Assembly (NCBI RefSeq): GCF_002024165.1
Contig: NZ_MWQN01000001.1
Span: forward strand, 5,063,501-5,127,500
From: Embleya scabrispora
GTDB taxonomy: Bacteria; Actinomycetota; Actinomycetes; Streptomycetales; Streptomycetaceae
DNA: 64,000 nt
Direction: 5' to 3'
Every line of letters begins with the position of its first letter. The first letter of the stretch is position 1. Below, in pieces: positions 47,004-57,081 of the stretch. Under the pieces are notes generated by a model. It was not told where the DNA came from, did no database searches, and saw nothing but the letters and a program-made list of their open reading frames with translations. A program made the position numbers and the translations under genes.

Positions 47004-47603
47004 ATGGGCAGCAGGGGAAACGTCGGCCTGACCGGTGGGATCGGGGCGGGCAAGAGCGAGGTGGCGCGGCTGCTCGCGGAGCTGGGTGCGGTGGTGATCG
47101 ACTCGGACCGGATCGCGCGCGAGGTGGTCGCGCCCGGGACGCCCGGCCTGGCGGCGGTGGTCGCCGAATTCGGCGAGTCGGTGCTGCTGCCCGACGGCTC
47201 GCTCGATCGACCGGGGCTGGGCCGGATCGTCTTCGGCGCGCCGGAGCGGCTGGCCGCGCTGAACGCGATCGTGCACCCCCTGGTCGGGGCGCGCGCGGCG
47301 GAGCTGACGGCCGCCGCCGGGGAGGACGCGGTGCTGGTCAACGACGTGCCGCTGCTCGTGGAGAACGACCTGGCCGGGAGGTACGACCTGGTGGTGGTCG
47401 TGGACGCGGCCCCCGAGACGCAGCTGGACCGGCTGGTGCGGCTGCGGGGCATGCCGGAGGCCGACGCGCGGGCCCGGATGGCCGCGCAGGCGTCGCGGGA
47501 GCGGCGGCTGGCGGTCGCGGACGTGGTGATCGACAACGACGGGCCGTTGGCGGCGCTGGAGCCGCAGGTGCACTCGTTGTGGGAGCGGTTGACGGGCGCC
47601 TGA
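47004..47603 (+). CDS. coaE: Dephospho-CoA kinase
   Basis: 199 residues, a typical length. It phosphorylates dephospho-CoA in the last step of coenzyme A synthesis. The P-loop is [14 protein letters not shown], followed by [12 protein letters not shown], the lid region [10 protein letters not shown] and [10 protein letters not shown]. The ATG at 47004 is chosen because GAGGGG lies seven bases upstream; the upstream in-frame extension is not conserved in kind. It stands between the DPA terminator and uvrB. Confidence 0.96.
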   Translation: MGSRGNVGLTGGIGAGKSEVARLLAELGAVVIDSDRIAREVVAPGTPGLAAVVAEFGESVLLPDGSLDRPGLGRIVFGAPERLAALNAIVHPLVGARAAELTAAAGEDAVLVNDVPLLVENDLAGRYDLVVVVDAAPETQLDRLVRLRGMPEADARARMAAQASRERRLAVADVVIDNDGPLAALEPQVHSLWERLTGA

Positions 47604-47640
47604 GCCTTGGTCGCGGGTGCGGCCTGGGTCGGTGGGGTCC

Positions 47641-47684
47641 ACCCGCCCGCTCCACCCGTTGCGTTTGATGGGGATGCTCGGGTT
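47641..47684 (+). repeat. Dispersed 44-bp intergenic repeat, copy 2
   Basis: Begins ACCCGCCCGCTCC and contains GTTGCGTT; related to 37491-37534. It lies 45 bases upstream of the uvrB promoter motif. Confidence 0.6.
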
Positions 47685-47728
47685 TTTTGATTCCGCGCGG
47701 GCCGATCACGCCCCCGGGCATCCGTCGT

Positions 47729-47751
47729 TTGTCGGACCGGGGACGTAACGT
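47729..47751 (+). promoter_or_regulatory. RecA-NDp/PafBC-type DNA-damage promoter of uvrB
   Basis: TTGTCGGAC, eight bases, TAACGT. This matches seven of nine positions of TTGTCRGTG and all of TAN3T with the exact N8 spacer. The -10 ends seven bases before GTG 47759, placing the transcription start on the start codon. Confidence 0.65.
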
Positions 47752-47758
47752 GTATCGG

Positions 47759-49840
<2,082 letters not shown>

Positions 49841-50058
49841 CAGGATGGCGGGACGGCTCGCCGGATCCGAGGGAACGGCCTGCCGAGTCCGTACGTCATG
49901 ACCGGTAGGTTCGTGACCCTGAATGTGTCCGAGGGGGCTCGCCGGGACACCGGCGACCCCCGAGGACTACTCTGCGGCCAGTACGGGCCCGCCTGCCTCG
50001 TTCCGGGGCGGGGCCCACGAGCCGCGTGACCGAAAATCTGTGAGGGGAGACGTCGCCA

Positions 50059-50631
50059 GTGGCCGTCAACATGTCCAAGGGCCAGAGGATTTCACTCGAC
50101 AAGCCGGGTGGTGGCGAGCTGACCATGGTCCGGATGGGCCTGGGCTGGGACGCCATCAAGCGCCGCGGCCTGTTCGGCAGCCGGGAGAAGGAGGTCGACC
50201 TCGACGCGTCGTGCGTGCTCTTCGCGGAGAACCAGCCGGTCGACGTCTGCTACTTCGGCCAGCTCACCAGCAAGGACGGGTCCGTGCGCCACACCGGCGA
50301 CAACCTGACCGGGCACGGTGACGGCGACGACGAGTCGATCCTGGTGGACCTGGGTCGCGTGCCGGTGCACGTGGACCAGATCATCTTCACGGTCAGCTCC
50401 TTCCAGGGGCAGACCTTCCAGGAGATCGAGAACGCGTTCTGCCGGATCGTGGACGAGACCACGAACACCGAGCTGGCCCGCTACACGCTTTCGGGCGGTG
50501 GCAACTACACCGGCCAGATCATGGCCAAGCTGTACCGGCACGGCACCGGCTGGAAGATGGCCGCGATCGGCGAGCCCGCCCACGGGCAGACCCTGCGCGA
50601 CCTCCTGCCGGCTCTGATGGCGCACCTGTAG
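50059..50631 (+). CDS. TerD-family protein
   Basis: 190 residues with the TerD/CABP fold: MSKGQRISLDKPGGGELT at the start, GLGWDAIKRRG, the Asp-rich calcium loop region DGDDESILVDLGRVP, and IIFTVSSFQGQTFQEIENAFCRI. Family members bind calcium and are linked to tellurite and stress resistance; the biochemical role is unclear. GTG start. A perfect 15-bp hairpin separates it from the next gene, which also has a TerD-like N-terminus. Confidence 0.92.
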   Translation: MAVNMSKGQRISLDKPGGGELTMVRMGLGWDAIKRRGLFGSREKEVDLDASCVLFAENQPVDVCYFGQLTSKDGSVRHTGDNLTGHGDGDDESILVDLGRVPVHVDQIIFTVSSFQGQTFQEIENAFCRIVDETTNTELARYTLSGGGNYTGQIMAKLYRHGTGWKMAAIGEPAHGQTLRDLLPALMAHL

Positions 50632-50649
50632 GACGCACAACCACACATG

Positions 50650-50694
50650 GCGAGCGGGCCGGGACGGGCGGACGACGCCTCCCGGCCCGCTCGC
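50650..50694 (+). terminator. Terminator-like hairpin after terD-like gene
   Basis: GCGAGCGGGCCGGGA and its complement form 15 perfect pairs around a 15-base loop. Confidence 0.7.
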
Positions 50695-50735
50695 GCGGGG
50701 TCCGTCCCGGCGGGGCGGGGAGGGGACGAACGCAC

Positions 50736-52484
50736 GTGAGCACCGAACTGGTACGGGGTCAGAATCTGGCACTGCCCGACACCCGGGTGGAGGTCGAGGT
50801 CGCGGCGCAGTGTCCGGTCGAGCTGGTGGTGGCCCTGGTGGGGGCCGACGATCGGGTCCGCGGCGACGACGACGTGGTCCAGCGCGGCGGTGGCGACACC
50901 GCCGGGGTGACGATCCGTCAGGCCGGTGCGACCTTCGAGTTGGACAAACTGCCCGCCGAGGTCGAGCGGGTGCTGGTCGGCGCGTCGCTGGAGGGCGGCG
51001 GTGTGGACCGCTTCGGCGTGGTCGCGGCGCCCGTGGTCACCGTGCGCGCCGCGGGCGAGGACCTGGCCTCCTTCCGGATCACCGACCTCGGCAACGAGCG
51101 GGCACTGCACACCGTCGAGCTGTACCGGCGCCAGGGGGCGTGGAAGGTGCGCGCGGTCGGGCAGGGCTACGAGGCGGGCCTGGAGGCGCTGCTCAAGGAC
51201 GTCGGGGTGCAGAACCGGGCCCGGGTCGTGGACCGCGCGCGGACCGCGCTCGGTGGGCCGGCCGCCGCGCCGTTCAGCGCAGCGAACGCGCCCACGGAGC
51301 CGCGCGAGCCGGGCACCGTGCCGCGCGTGGACCCGAACGGCGGGATGGCCTGGGCCGCGCCGCCGCCGGATGTCGAGCAGGAGGCGAACCGGCGGGCCGC
51401 GCGGCGCGAGGTGGAGAAGCTGTACGAGCAGGTCTGGGGCGTGTTCGAGGACGCGGCGCGGTCGGCGGCGGCCTATCGCTCGGCGATCGAGTACGCCGAC
51501 GGCCGGTTGGACAAGGAGCTGGAGGGGGTCCTCAACGACCCCGCCGCGCGCTTTTCGCCCGCCGGGTTGGCCGCCCAGGACACCGCGCGGGATCGGCATC
51601 GGGCGCTGGCCGAGCAGGCCAAGGCGGTGCTGGATCGCGACACCGCGCAACTGGTCGGCGAGGTCGAGCAGTTGGAGCCGAACCTGCCGCCGGTGATGGC
51701 GCGTTGGGACAGCACTTCGTGGGCCGGGTGGCAGGCGCCGGAGGACGGGGCGCCGGCGATTCGGCTCGGCGACCTGTATCTGCCGGAGCGGCCCGAGTTG
51801 CGGGTGCCGATGGTGTTGCGGCTGCCGATGGACCGCGGGTTGTGGGTGGACACCGGCGCCACCGGTCTGGAGGGCGAGCGGGGCGACGGCACGGAGCGTG
51901 CCAACGAGTTGGCGGTGTCGTTGACCGCGCGGATGTTCGCGGCCTTCCCGGTGGGCGAGTTCAAGGTGCACGTGATCGACCCGGCGGGCAAGGGCACGGC
52001 GGCGGCGCCGTTGCAGCCGCTGGCGGCCTCACGGCTGCTGGTGGGGCCGGTGGCCACCGATGCGGCCGACGTCTCGGCGCTGCTGGGTCGGATCATGGAC
52101 CGCATCGAGCTGGTGCGGATGGCGGTGGCCAACGACGCGGTGGACTCGTTGCCGGACGGGCTGGATCTGGCGCGGCAGTTGCTGCTCGTGCACGATTTCC
52201 CGTTCGGGTTCGACGATCGCAGCGCGGCGCAGTTGCGGCACATCGTCGAGGAGGGGCCTCGGGTCGGGGTGCACGTGATCGTGGTCGGGTCGCGGGCGGA
52301 CGCGGAGTCGTTCGGGCCGCTGCTGGAGCCGTTGTGGCGGTCGTTGTTGCGGCTGACGGCGATTCCGGAGGACCACATCATGGATCCGTGGATCGGCCTG
52401 CCGTGGGTGTACACCCCCGACCTGCCCTCCGGCGGCGCCGAGGCCACGCGCCAACTCCTGTCCTGGGTGGCAGGCGGCCACTAG
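50736..52484 (+). CDS. TerD-like domain fused to a coiled coil and FtsK/SpoIIIE-like domain lacking Walker A
   Basis: 582 residues. Residues 1-150 resemble a TerD domain (LVRGQNLALPDTRVEVEV; AGEDLASFRITDLGNERALH). A Pro/Ala linker is followed by a charged helical region (about 205-320, NRRAARREVEKLYEQVWG). The C-terminal domain (about 350-580) resembles the central FtsK/SpoIIIE-like fold: VLRLPMDRGLWVDTG, FKVHVIDPAGKGT, LLLVHDFPFGF. The place of the P-loop (WVDTGATGLEGERGDGTER) has no GKS/GKT, so ATP hydrolysis at this site is unlikely. The protein probably scaffolds a Ter-type membrane or stress complex; this is inference. It directly precedes the large repeat tract. Confidence 0.75.
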   Translation: MSTELVRGQNLALPDTRVEVEVAAQCPVELVVALVGADDRVRGDDDVVQRGGGDTAGVTIRQAGATFELDKLPAEVERVLVGASLEGGGVDRFGVVAAPVVTVRAAGEDLASFRITDLGNERALHTVELYRRQGAWKVRAVGQGYEAGLEALLKDVGVQNRARVVDRARTALGGPAAAPFSAANAPTEPREPGTVPRVDPNGGMAWAAPPPDVEQEANRRAARREVEKLYEQVWGVFEDAARSAAAYRSAIEYADGRLDKELEGVLNDPAARFSPAGLAAQDTARDRHRALAEQAKAVLDRDTAQLVGEVEQLEPNLPPVMARWDSTSWAGWQAPEDGAPAIRLGDLYLPERPELRVPMVLRLPMDRGLWVDTGATGLEGERGDGTERANELAVSLTARMFAAFPVGEFKVHVIDPAGKGTAAAPLQPLAASRLLVGPVATDAADVSALLGRIMDRIELVRMAVANDAVDSLPDGLDLARQLLLVHDFPFGFDDRSAAQLRHIVEEGPRVGVHVIVVGSRADAESFGPLLEPLWRSLLRLTAIPEDHIMDPWIGLPWVYTPDLPSGGAEATRQLLSWVAGGH

Positions 52485-52530
52485 GCCCGCCGGCCGGGCT
52501 CGGGAGCCTCCGGGCGCCGGGACGCGGTGT

Positions 52531-53445
52531 CCTCAAACGCCGGACGGCTGGGCGGATTTGGTGCCGGTGAGCGCCGGCGGCTGCGGTTTGCCGGTGGCCT
52601 CGTCGGGGTTGTCCTCAAACGCCGGACGGGCTGGGCGATTCGGGTGCCGCGAGTGCCGGGGGCTGCGGTTTGCCGGTGGCCTCCGGCCGGGTGTCCTCAA
52701 GCGCCGGACGGGCTGATTGTTGCGTGCCCCGAGTGCTGTGGCTGCGGTTTTGGTGGTGGCGAGTGCCGGGGGCCGCGGTTCACCGGTGGCCTCCGGCCGG
52801 GTGTCCTCAAGCGCCGGACGGGCTGATTGTTGAGTGCCCCGAGTGCTGTGGCTGCGGTTTTGGTGGTGGCGTTCGCTCGGGTTGTCTTCCGGTGCCGGAT
52901 GGGCTGGGTGGTGCGTGCGCCCCGAGCGCCGCAACCTGGGGTAGGCCGTTCGGCCTCCGGCCCGGGCGTCCTCAAGCGCCGGACCGGCTGGGTGGTTTCG
53001 GTGCCGCGAGTGCCGGGGGCTGCGGTTTGCCGGTGGCCACCGGCCGGGTGTCCTCAAGCGCCGGACGGGCTGATTGTTGAGTGCCCCGAGTGCTGTGGCT
53101 GCGGTTTTGGTGGTGGCGTTCGCTCGGGTTGTCTTCCGGCGCCGGATGGGCTGGGTGGTGCGCGCGCCCCGAGCGCCGGGGGCTGTGGTTGGTGGTGGTC
53201 TCCGGCCGGGTGTCGTCAAGCGCCGGATGGGCTGGGTGGTTTTGGTGCCGCGAGTGCTGGCGGCTGCGGCTTGATCGTGGCCTCGGCCGGGTGTTCTCAA
53301 GCGCTGGACGGGGTGGGCGATTTGGGTTTGACGCGAGTGCCGGGGCTGTGGCTTGGCGGTGGCCTTCGGGCGGGTGTTCTCAAGCGCCGGATCGGCTGGT
53401 GGTTCGGGTGTGGGACCGGATCCTGGCAGGTGGCCGGCGGGCTTG
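52531..53445 (+). repeat. Tandem repeat tract, about 82-bp unit, roughly 11 copies
   Basis: Units marked by CTCAAGCGCCGGACGGGCTG or variants begin near 52531, 52613, 52695, 52805, 52886, 52970, 53052, 53133, 53214, 53294 and 53377. Spacing is 80-84 bases except one unit of 110. Each unit contains a second weaker GTGCCGGGGGCTGCGG element, so a base period near 27 is visible. A stretch of about 100 bases (from GGGCTGATTGTTGAGTGCCC) is nearly identical at 52821 and 53066. The plus strand is G-rich. Reading frames through the tract are not genes. Confidence 0.9.
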
Positions 53446-54402
53446 AGGCTCGGTGAGCTGCGGTTTCGTGGGGTCGGGGTGGAAAGTCGCGCGTCGGGTG
53501 CCGGTTTGTGTTTTCCGGCCTCGTGAAGGCCGGTTGGGAGATGGGCACCGCCCGATCAGAGCCGGCTTCGGGCGCTGCGACCGCACAGACGCCGGTTGAG
53601 AGGGCCGAAGGTGCCGGCAGGAGCCGAAACCGGATGCCGAGGCGACCCGAAACCGCCTCCGTGCGCCCGACCTGTGGTTTTGTCTTTAGGCCGAGGTGAC
53701 AGCACCCCGCGCGGTCCGGGTTGGTGAACCTTCGTCACCCACACAGCCCATCGCACCGCTGCCGGCCGGACTTCGCCGTCGCGGCGCCCCGAACGTCGGC
53801 AGCGGTCTGCCAACGACTCGGACCGGCCTCGGCATCAGTCATCCGCAACCAGAAGAGCAACGCACGCCGAAGCTACGCGGCTCAACGGGGAATTCCCCGG
53901 CGGACCCGACCCAACCGACTCTCTTCCCGCCGCTGCCGGCCGGTTTTCGCTGACCAACACACCCGTCGCGGCGGGAGCTTCGAGTCGCGGAGTTCCGGAC
54001 GTCGGCAGTGGTCCACCACCGACTCCGACAAGCCCCGCATCGGCGACCCCCCCGCAACCAAGCGCGGGCTTCGGTGGGCCGGCGGCTGGGTGGTGCCTGG
54101 ATTGCCCGGCCTGGTCACGGGGTTGGGGGCGGCCCCGGGTGGGTTGGCCGGCTGTGGCTTTCGGTGGTCGAAGGATCTGCGTTGTCCTGGTCATTTGGTG
54201 CGTGGGGTGTTCGGTTGGAGGTTGTTGCTCCGGGGCGGGCGGCGGGGGTTCTGGGGTTTTTGGCCTCTGTTCGATTCGTCTGGGGTGGATCGGTCGTCGG
54301 TTTGGGGAGTTGGGGGGAAAGGGGCGGGGAAGGGGGTTCCGGGGTCGTAGACTCTCGGGCCGTCGGTCGTGATCGAGGCGGCCTGGGGGAAGGGACGACG
54401 CC
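53446..54402 (+). other. Gene-free stretch after the repeat tract
   Basis: No gene with recognisable features on either strand. It contains the duplicated segment described at 53759-54060 and G-rich sequence to 54400. Together with the repeat tract it makes about 1.9 kb without a supported gene. Confidence 0.6.
53759..54060 (+). repeat. Degenerate direct duplication
   Basis: Copy 1 at 53759-53853 and copy 2 at 53931-54060 both start CGCTGCCGGCCGG, share ACGTCGGCAG and end CCGCAACCA, with an indel of about 35 bases in between. Confidence 0.6.
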
Positions 54403-55059
54403 TTGTTCGCCTACGCCGATCCGGTGCGGATGCTCGGGGTGGCCGCCGAGGTCGCGCGGACCGAGTTCGCGGTTGTCGATCTGGAGACGACGGGCTTCTC
54501 GCCCGCGCGCGGGGACCGGATCGTGGAGATCGGCGTGGTGCGGATGCGCGGCACCGGCGAGGTGTTGCGGGAGTGGACCACGCTGCTCGATCCGGGGCGG
54601 TCGGTGGGCGCGAGCCACGTGCACCGGATCACCGCCGCCGACGTCGTGGGCGCGCCCCGTTTCGGGCAGATCGCCGGCGAGTTGGCCGGCCTGCTCGCGG
54701 GCGCGGTCGTCGTCGCCCACAACGCCTCCTTCGAGCAGCGGTTCCTGGAGGCCGAGTTCGTCGCCGCCGGCCTGGCTCCACCCACGCTGCCCGCGCTGTG
54801 CACGATGCGGCTGGCCAAGGCGTCCGGCCTGCCGCTGGCCGACCACAAGCTCGGCACCTGCTGCGCCCACTTCGGGCTGACCTTCCCCGACGCGCACGCG
54901 GCCCTGGCCGACGCCCGCGTCACCGCCCGTCTGCTGCCGCTGCTCCTCGCCGGCCTCGGCACCCGCAGCCTGGGCCTGCCGGTGCCGCCGGCCCGTGCCC
55001 CCGAGAGCCTGTCCGCGCCCGTGCTCAAGCCGCGCCGGGGGTTCGCGCCCGCCCGGTGA
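54403..55059 (+). CDS. DnaQ-like DEDDh 3'-5' exonuclease
   Basis: 218 residues from a TTG start with AGGGA seven bases upstream (ATG 54430 is a later alternative). Exo I is VVDLETTGFSP, Exo II VVAHNASFEQRFLEAE and Exo III HAALADARVTA, the complete DEDDh set. It resembles the epsilon subunit of DNA polymerase III but is a stand-alone protein with a Pro-rich tail. It may proofread or trim DNA ends in repair; its location between uvr genes fits but does not prove this. Confidence 0.87.
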   Translation: MFAYADPVRMLGVAAEVARTEFAVVDLETTGFSPARGDRIVEIGVVRMRGTGEVLREWTTLLDPGRSVGASHVHRITAADVVGAPRFGQIAGELAGLLAGAVVVAHNASFEQRFLEAEFVAAGLAPPTLPALCTMRLAKASGLPLADHKLGTCCAHFGLTFPDAHAALADARVTARLLPLLLAGLGTRSLGLPVPPARAPESLSAPVLKPRRGFAPAR

Positions 55060-55165
55060 CGGGTATCCGGGCAGCCCGACACAAGGGTCGCCAGGCACCT
55101 TGTCACCAGGGTTTGGCAAAGGATCGCTTGGTGTTTCCTTTACCTTCTGGCATCCTGGAGGCAAT

Positions 55166-55189
55166 CGGAGGGGTACAGACCCCCCTCCG
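55166..55189 (+). promoter_or_regulatory. Hairpin in the terC leader
   Basis: CGGAGGGG-TACAGACC-CCCCTCCG, eight perfect pairs, 36 bases before the terC start. It could be the end of the exonuclease transcript or a leader structure. Confidence 0.4.
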
Positions 55190-55225
55190 GCGATGACGCG
55201 ACCCCCCACGTCTGCCGGAGGCGCA

Positions 55226-56215
55226 GTGGACGTTTCACCCGTTGCCTGGATCCTGACCATCGTCGTGCTGCTGGCCCTGGTGGCCGTCGATCTGTTCATC
55301 AACCGCAAACCCCACGAGGTGACCCTCAAGGAGGCGTCCCTGTGGGGCATCTTCTGGGTCGGCCTCGCCGTCCTGTTCGGCATCGGCCTGACGGTCTTCG
55401 CCGGCGCCGAGCCCGGTGGCGAGTTCTTCGCGGGCTTCATCACCGAGAAGTCGCTGAGCGTCGACAACCTGTTCGTGTTCGTGCTGATCATGGGCAAGTT
55501 CGCGGTGCCGCCGCAGTACCAGCAGCGGGTGCTGCTCGTGGGTGTGCTGCTCGCGCTCGTGTTGCGCGGCGCCTTCATCGCCGCCGGCGCCGCCGTGGTC
55601 GCCGCGTTCTCGTGGGTCTTCTTCATCTTCGGCGCGTTCCTGATCTGGACCGCGTGGAAGCTGATCAAGGAGGCGCAGTCGGACGAGGAGGAGGAGTTCG
55701 AGGAGAACGCCCTCCTGCGCAAGGTCGAGAAGGTACTGCCGACCACCGACGGCTACCGCGACATGAAGTTGGTGGTCCGCGAGAACGGCAAGCGGCTGGT
55801 CACGCCGATGCTGATCGTGATGATCGCCGTCGGCACCACCGACGTGCTGTTCGCGCTCGACTCGATCCCGGCGATCTTCGGCCTCACCAAGGAGCCGTAC
55901 ATCGTCTTCACGGCGAACGCGTTCGCCCTGATGGGGCTGCGCCAGCTCTACTTCCTGATCGGCGGACTGCTGAAGAAGCTGGTCTACCTGTCGTACGGCC
56001 TGTCGGTGATCCTGGGCTTCATCGGGGTCAAGCTGATCTTCGAGGCGCTGCACGGCGAGGGTGTGCACGTGCCGGAGATCGGCATCCCGCTCTCGCTCGG
56101 CGTGATCGTGGTGACCCTGGCGGTGACCACGGTGCTGAGCCTGCGCAAGACGAAGAAGGACGAGCGGGCGGCGGCCGAGGCGGGCGCGCGGGCGGACCGG
56201 GACGCGAGCGTCTGA
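55226..56215 (+). CDS. terC: TerC/Alx-family membrane protein
   Basis: 329 residues from GTG 55226 (GGAGG four bases upstream); ATG 55193 is an in-frame alternative. About eight helices. Conserved acidic residues in membrane segments are in ITEKSLSVDNLFVFVLIM and GTTDVLFALDSIPAIFGLT, the metal-exchange motifs of TerC. A cytoplasmic loop EEEEFEENALLRKVEKVLP separates the halves. Relatives export manganese or load metal on secreted enzymes and are linked to tellurite resistance. Two TerD-like genes are nearby, separated by the repeat tract. Confidence 0.92.
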   Translation: MDVSPVAWILTIVVLLALVAVDLFINRKPHEVTLKEASLWGIFWVGLAVLFGIGLTVFAGAEPGGEFFAGFITEKSLSVDNLFVFVLIMGKFAVPPQYQQRVLLVGVLLALVLRGAFIAAGAAVVAAFSWVFFIFGAFLIWTAWKLIKEAQSDEEEEFEENALLRKVEKVLPTTDGYRDMKLVVRENGKRLVTPMLIVMIAVGTTDVLFALDSIPAIFGLTKEPYIVFTANAFALMGLRQLYFLIGGLLKKLVYLSYGLSVILGFIGVKLIFEALHGEGVHVPEIGIPLSLGVIVVTLAVTTVLSLRKTKKDERAAAEAGARADRDASV

Positions 56216-56421
56216 CCCGGAAGCGGTACGGCCGGCGGCCCCTGCGCGAGGAGGATCTCGTGCGGGGGCCGCCGTGTGTCCGGGTCCGGCCGCAGTCGTA
56301 CGCCGACGCTGCCGCACAGGCAGCGGGTGTAGACGACTTCGCCCTGGGATGTGGGGTGCCGGGACAGTACGGTCATACGCGGATCCTCGATCCGCCCACA
56401 GGCGTCACACCGGGAAGACAT
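55984..56421 (-). CDS. Small zinc-ribbon protein whose reading frame runs antisense into terC
   Basis: The first 50 codons from ATG 56421 give CDACGRIEDPRM and YTRCLCGSVGVRLRPDP, a CxxC...CxC zinc-ribbon pattern that looks like a genuine small protein. The frame then continues through a hairpin (56233-56274) and 232 bases of antisense terC before a stop at 55984, giving 145 residues with a low-complexity tail. Proteins of this kind are usually short, so an ancestral stop may have been lost. The zinc ribbon is probable; the long tail is doubtful. A GGGGG stretch lies before the ATG. Confidence 0.45.
   Translation of the reverse strand: MSSRCDACGRIEDPRMTVLSRHPTSQGEVVYTRCLCGSVGVRLRPDPDTRRPPHEILLAQGPPAVPLPGQTLASRSARAPASAAARSSFFVLRRLSTVVTARVTTITPSESGMPISGTCTPSPCSASKISLTPMKPRITDRPYDR
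56233..56274. terminator. Hairpin between convergent terC and zinc-ribbon genes
   Basis: 18-base arms, CGGCGGCCCCTGCGCGAG against its near-complement (two imperfect pairs), loop GAGGAT, 17 bases after the terC stop. Confidence 0.6.
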
Positions 56422-56501
56422 CGGGTTGCCCCCATGTTGGCTAGGGTAATGGGTGTACTGGTGTAGCTCCTTACATAGTTCGCAGCCTAGGTAAGGGTTC
56501 A

Positions 56502-57056
56502 ATGGAAGTCAACGGTTACCGCAGTGACGGGGTCGGCGCTGCCGTCGCGATGGTCAACGCGTGGACCGGCGAGGAGGGCGCGGCGCCGGGCGTGGAGTCC
56601 GCGCGCGATGTGCTGAGGCCGTTCTCGTACCTGGTCGCCGACCTGGACGAGAGCGCGCTCGAACCGTTGCTCGCCTGGGCGGAGGAGCTGCGCGCGTTCT
56701 TCGTGACCACCGATCTGGAGGCCGCCGTGGCGCACGTGAACGGCCTGCTGGAGCGGATCGAGTCGCGCCCCCGGCTGGTGGATCACGGGTATGGGCTGCA
56801 CCTGCACCACGCGCCCTCGGGGGTGCCGTTCGTCCAGCGCATCCGGGTCGGCACCGCACTGGGGCTGGCCAACCTGGTGGCCGACTACGGACTGGGCCGC
56901 TCCGGAGTGTGCGCGGCGGCGGCCTGCGACCACGTGTTCGCGGACACCTCGCGCAACGGCCGCAAGCGCTACTGCTCGGACACCTGCGCAAATCGGGCGA
57001 ACGTGGCGGCGCACCGGGCCAGGCGCCGGGCCGCCGAGGGCGCCGGACGGACCTGA
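56502..57056 (+). CDS. CGNR zinc-finger regulator (ABATE domain)
   Basis: 184 residues. An N-terminal helical ABATE-type stress-response domain is followed by the CGNR zinc finger CAAAACDHVFADTSRNGRKR and YCSDTCANRANVAAHR, where four Cys bind zinc and the basic helix contacts DNA. Such proteins are putative transcription regulators of actinobacteria with unknown ligands. The gene is convergent with the metallo-beta-lactamase-fold gene and has a divergent zinc-ribbon gene on its left. Confidence 0.88.
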   Translation: MEVNGYRSDGVGAAVAMVNAWTGEEGAAPGVESARDVLRPFSYLVADLDESALEPLLAWAEELRAFFVTTDLEAAVAHVNGLLERIESRPRLVDHGYGLHLHHAPSGVPFVQRIRVGTALGLANLVADYGLGRSGVCAAAACDHVFADTSRNGRKRYCSDTCANRANVAAHRARRRAAEGAGRT

Positions 57057-57081
57057 ACCGGCCCGGCGCCCCGCGGACGCG

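Noticed and set aside
47750-47758. GTG 47750 as the uvrB start
   Set aside because: It has GGGGA at fair spacing but lies inside the predicted -10 element; GTG 47759 fits both the promoter geometry and the usual UvrB N-terminus.
52531-53445. CRISPR array
   Set aside because: Units are contiguous variants of one sequence, without unique spacers, and no cas genes lie nearby.
52827-53456. Reading frames through the 82-bp repeat tract
   Set aside because: They are translations of a tandem DNA repeat; the units are not multiples of three overall and the frame is not kept between copies.
55060-55225. Manganese (yybP-ykoY) riboswitch upstream of terC
   Set aside because: TerC genes often carry one elsewhere, but I could not match its conserved core; only a simple hairpin is present.
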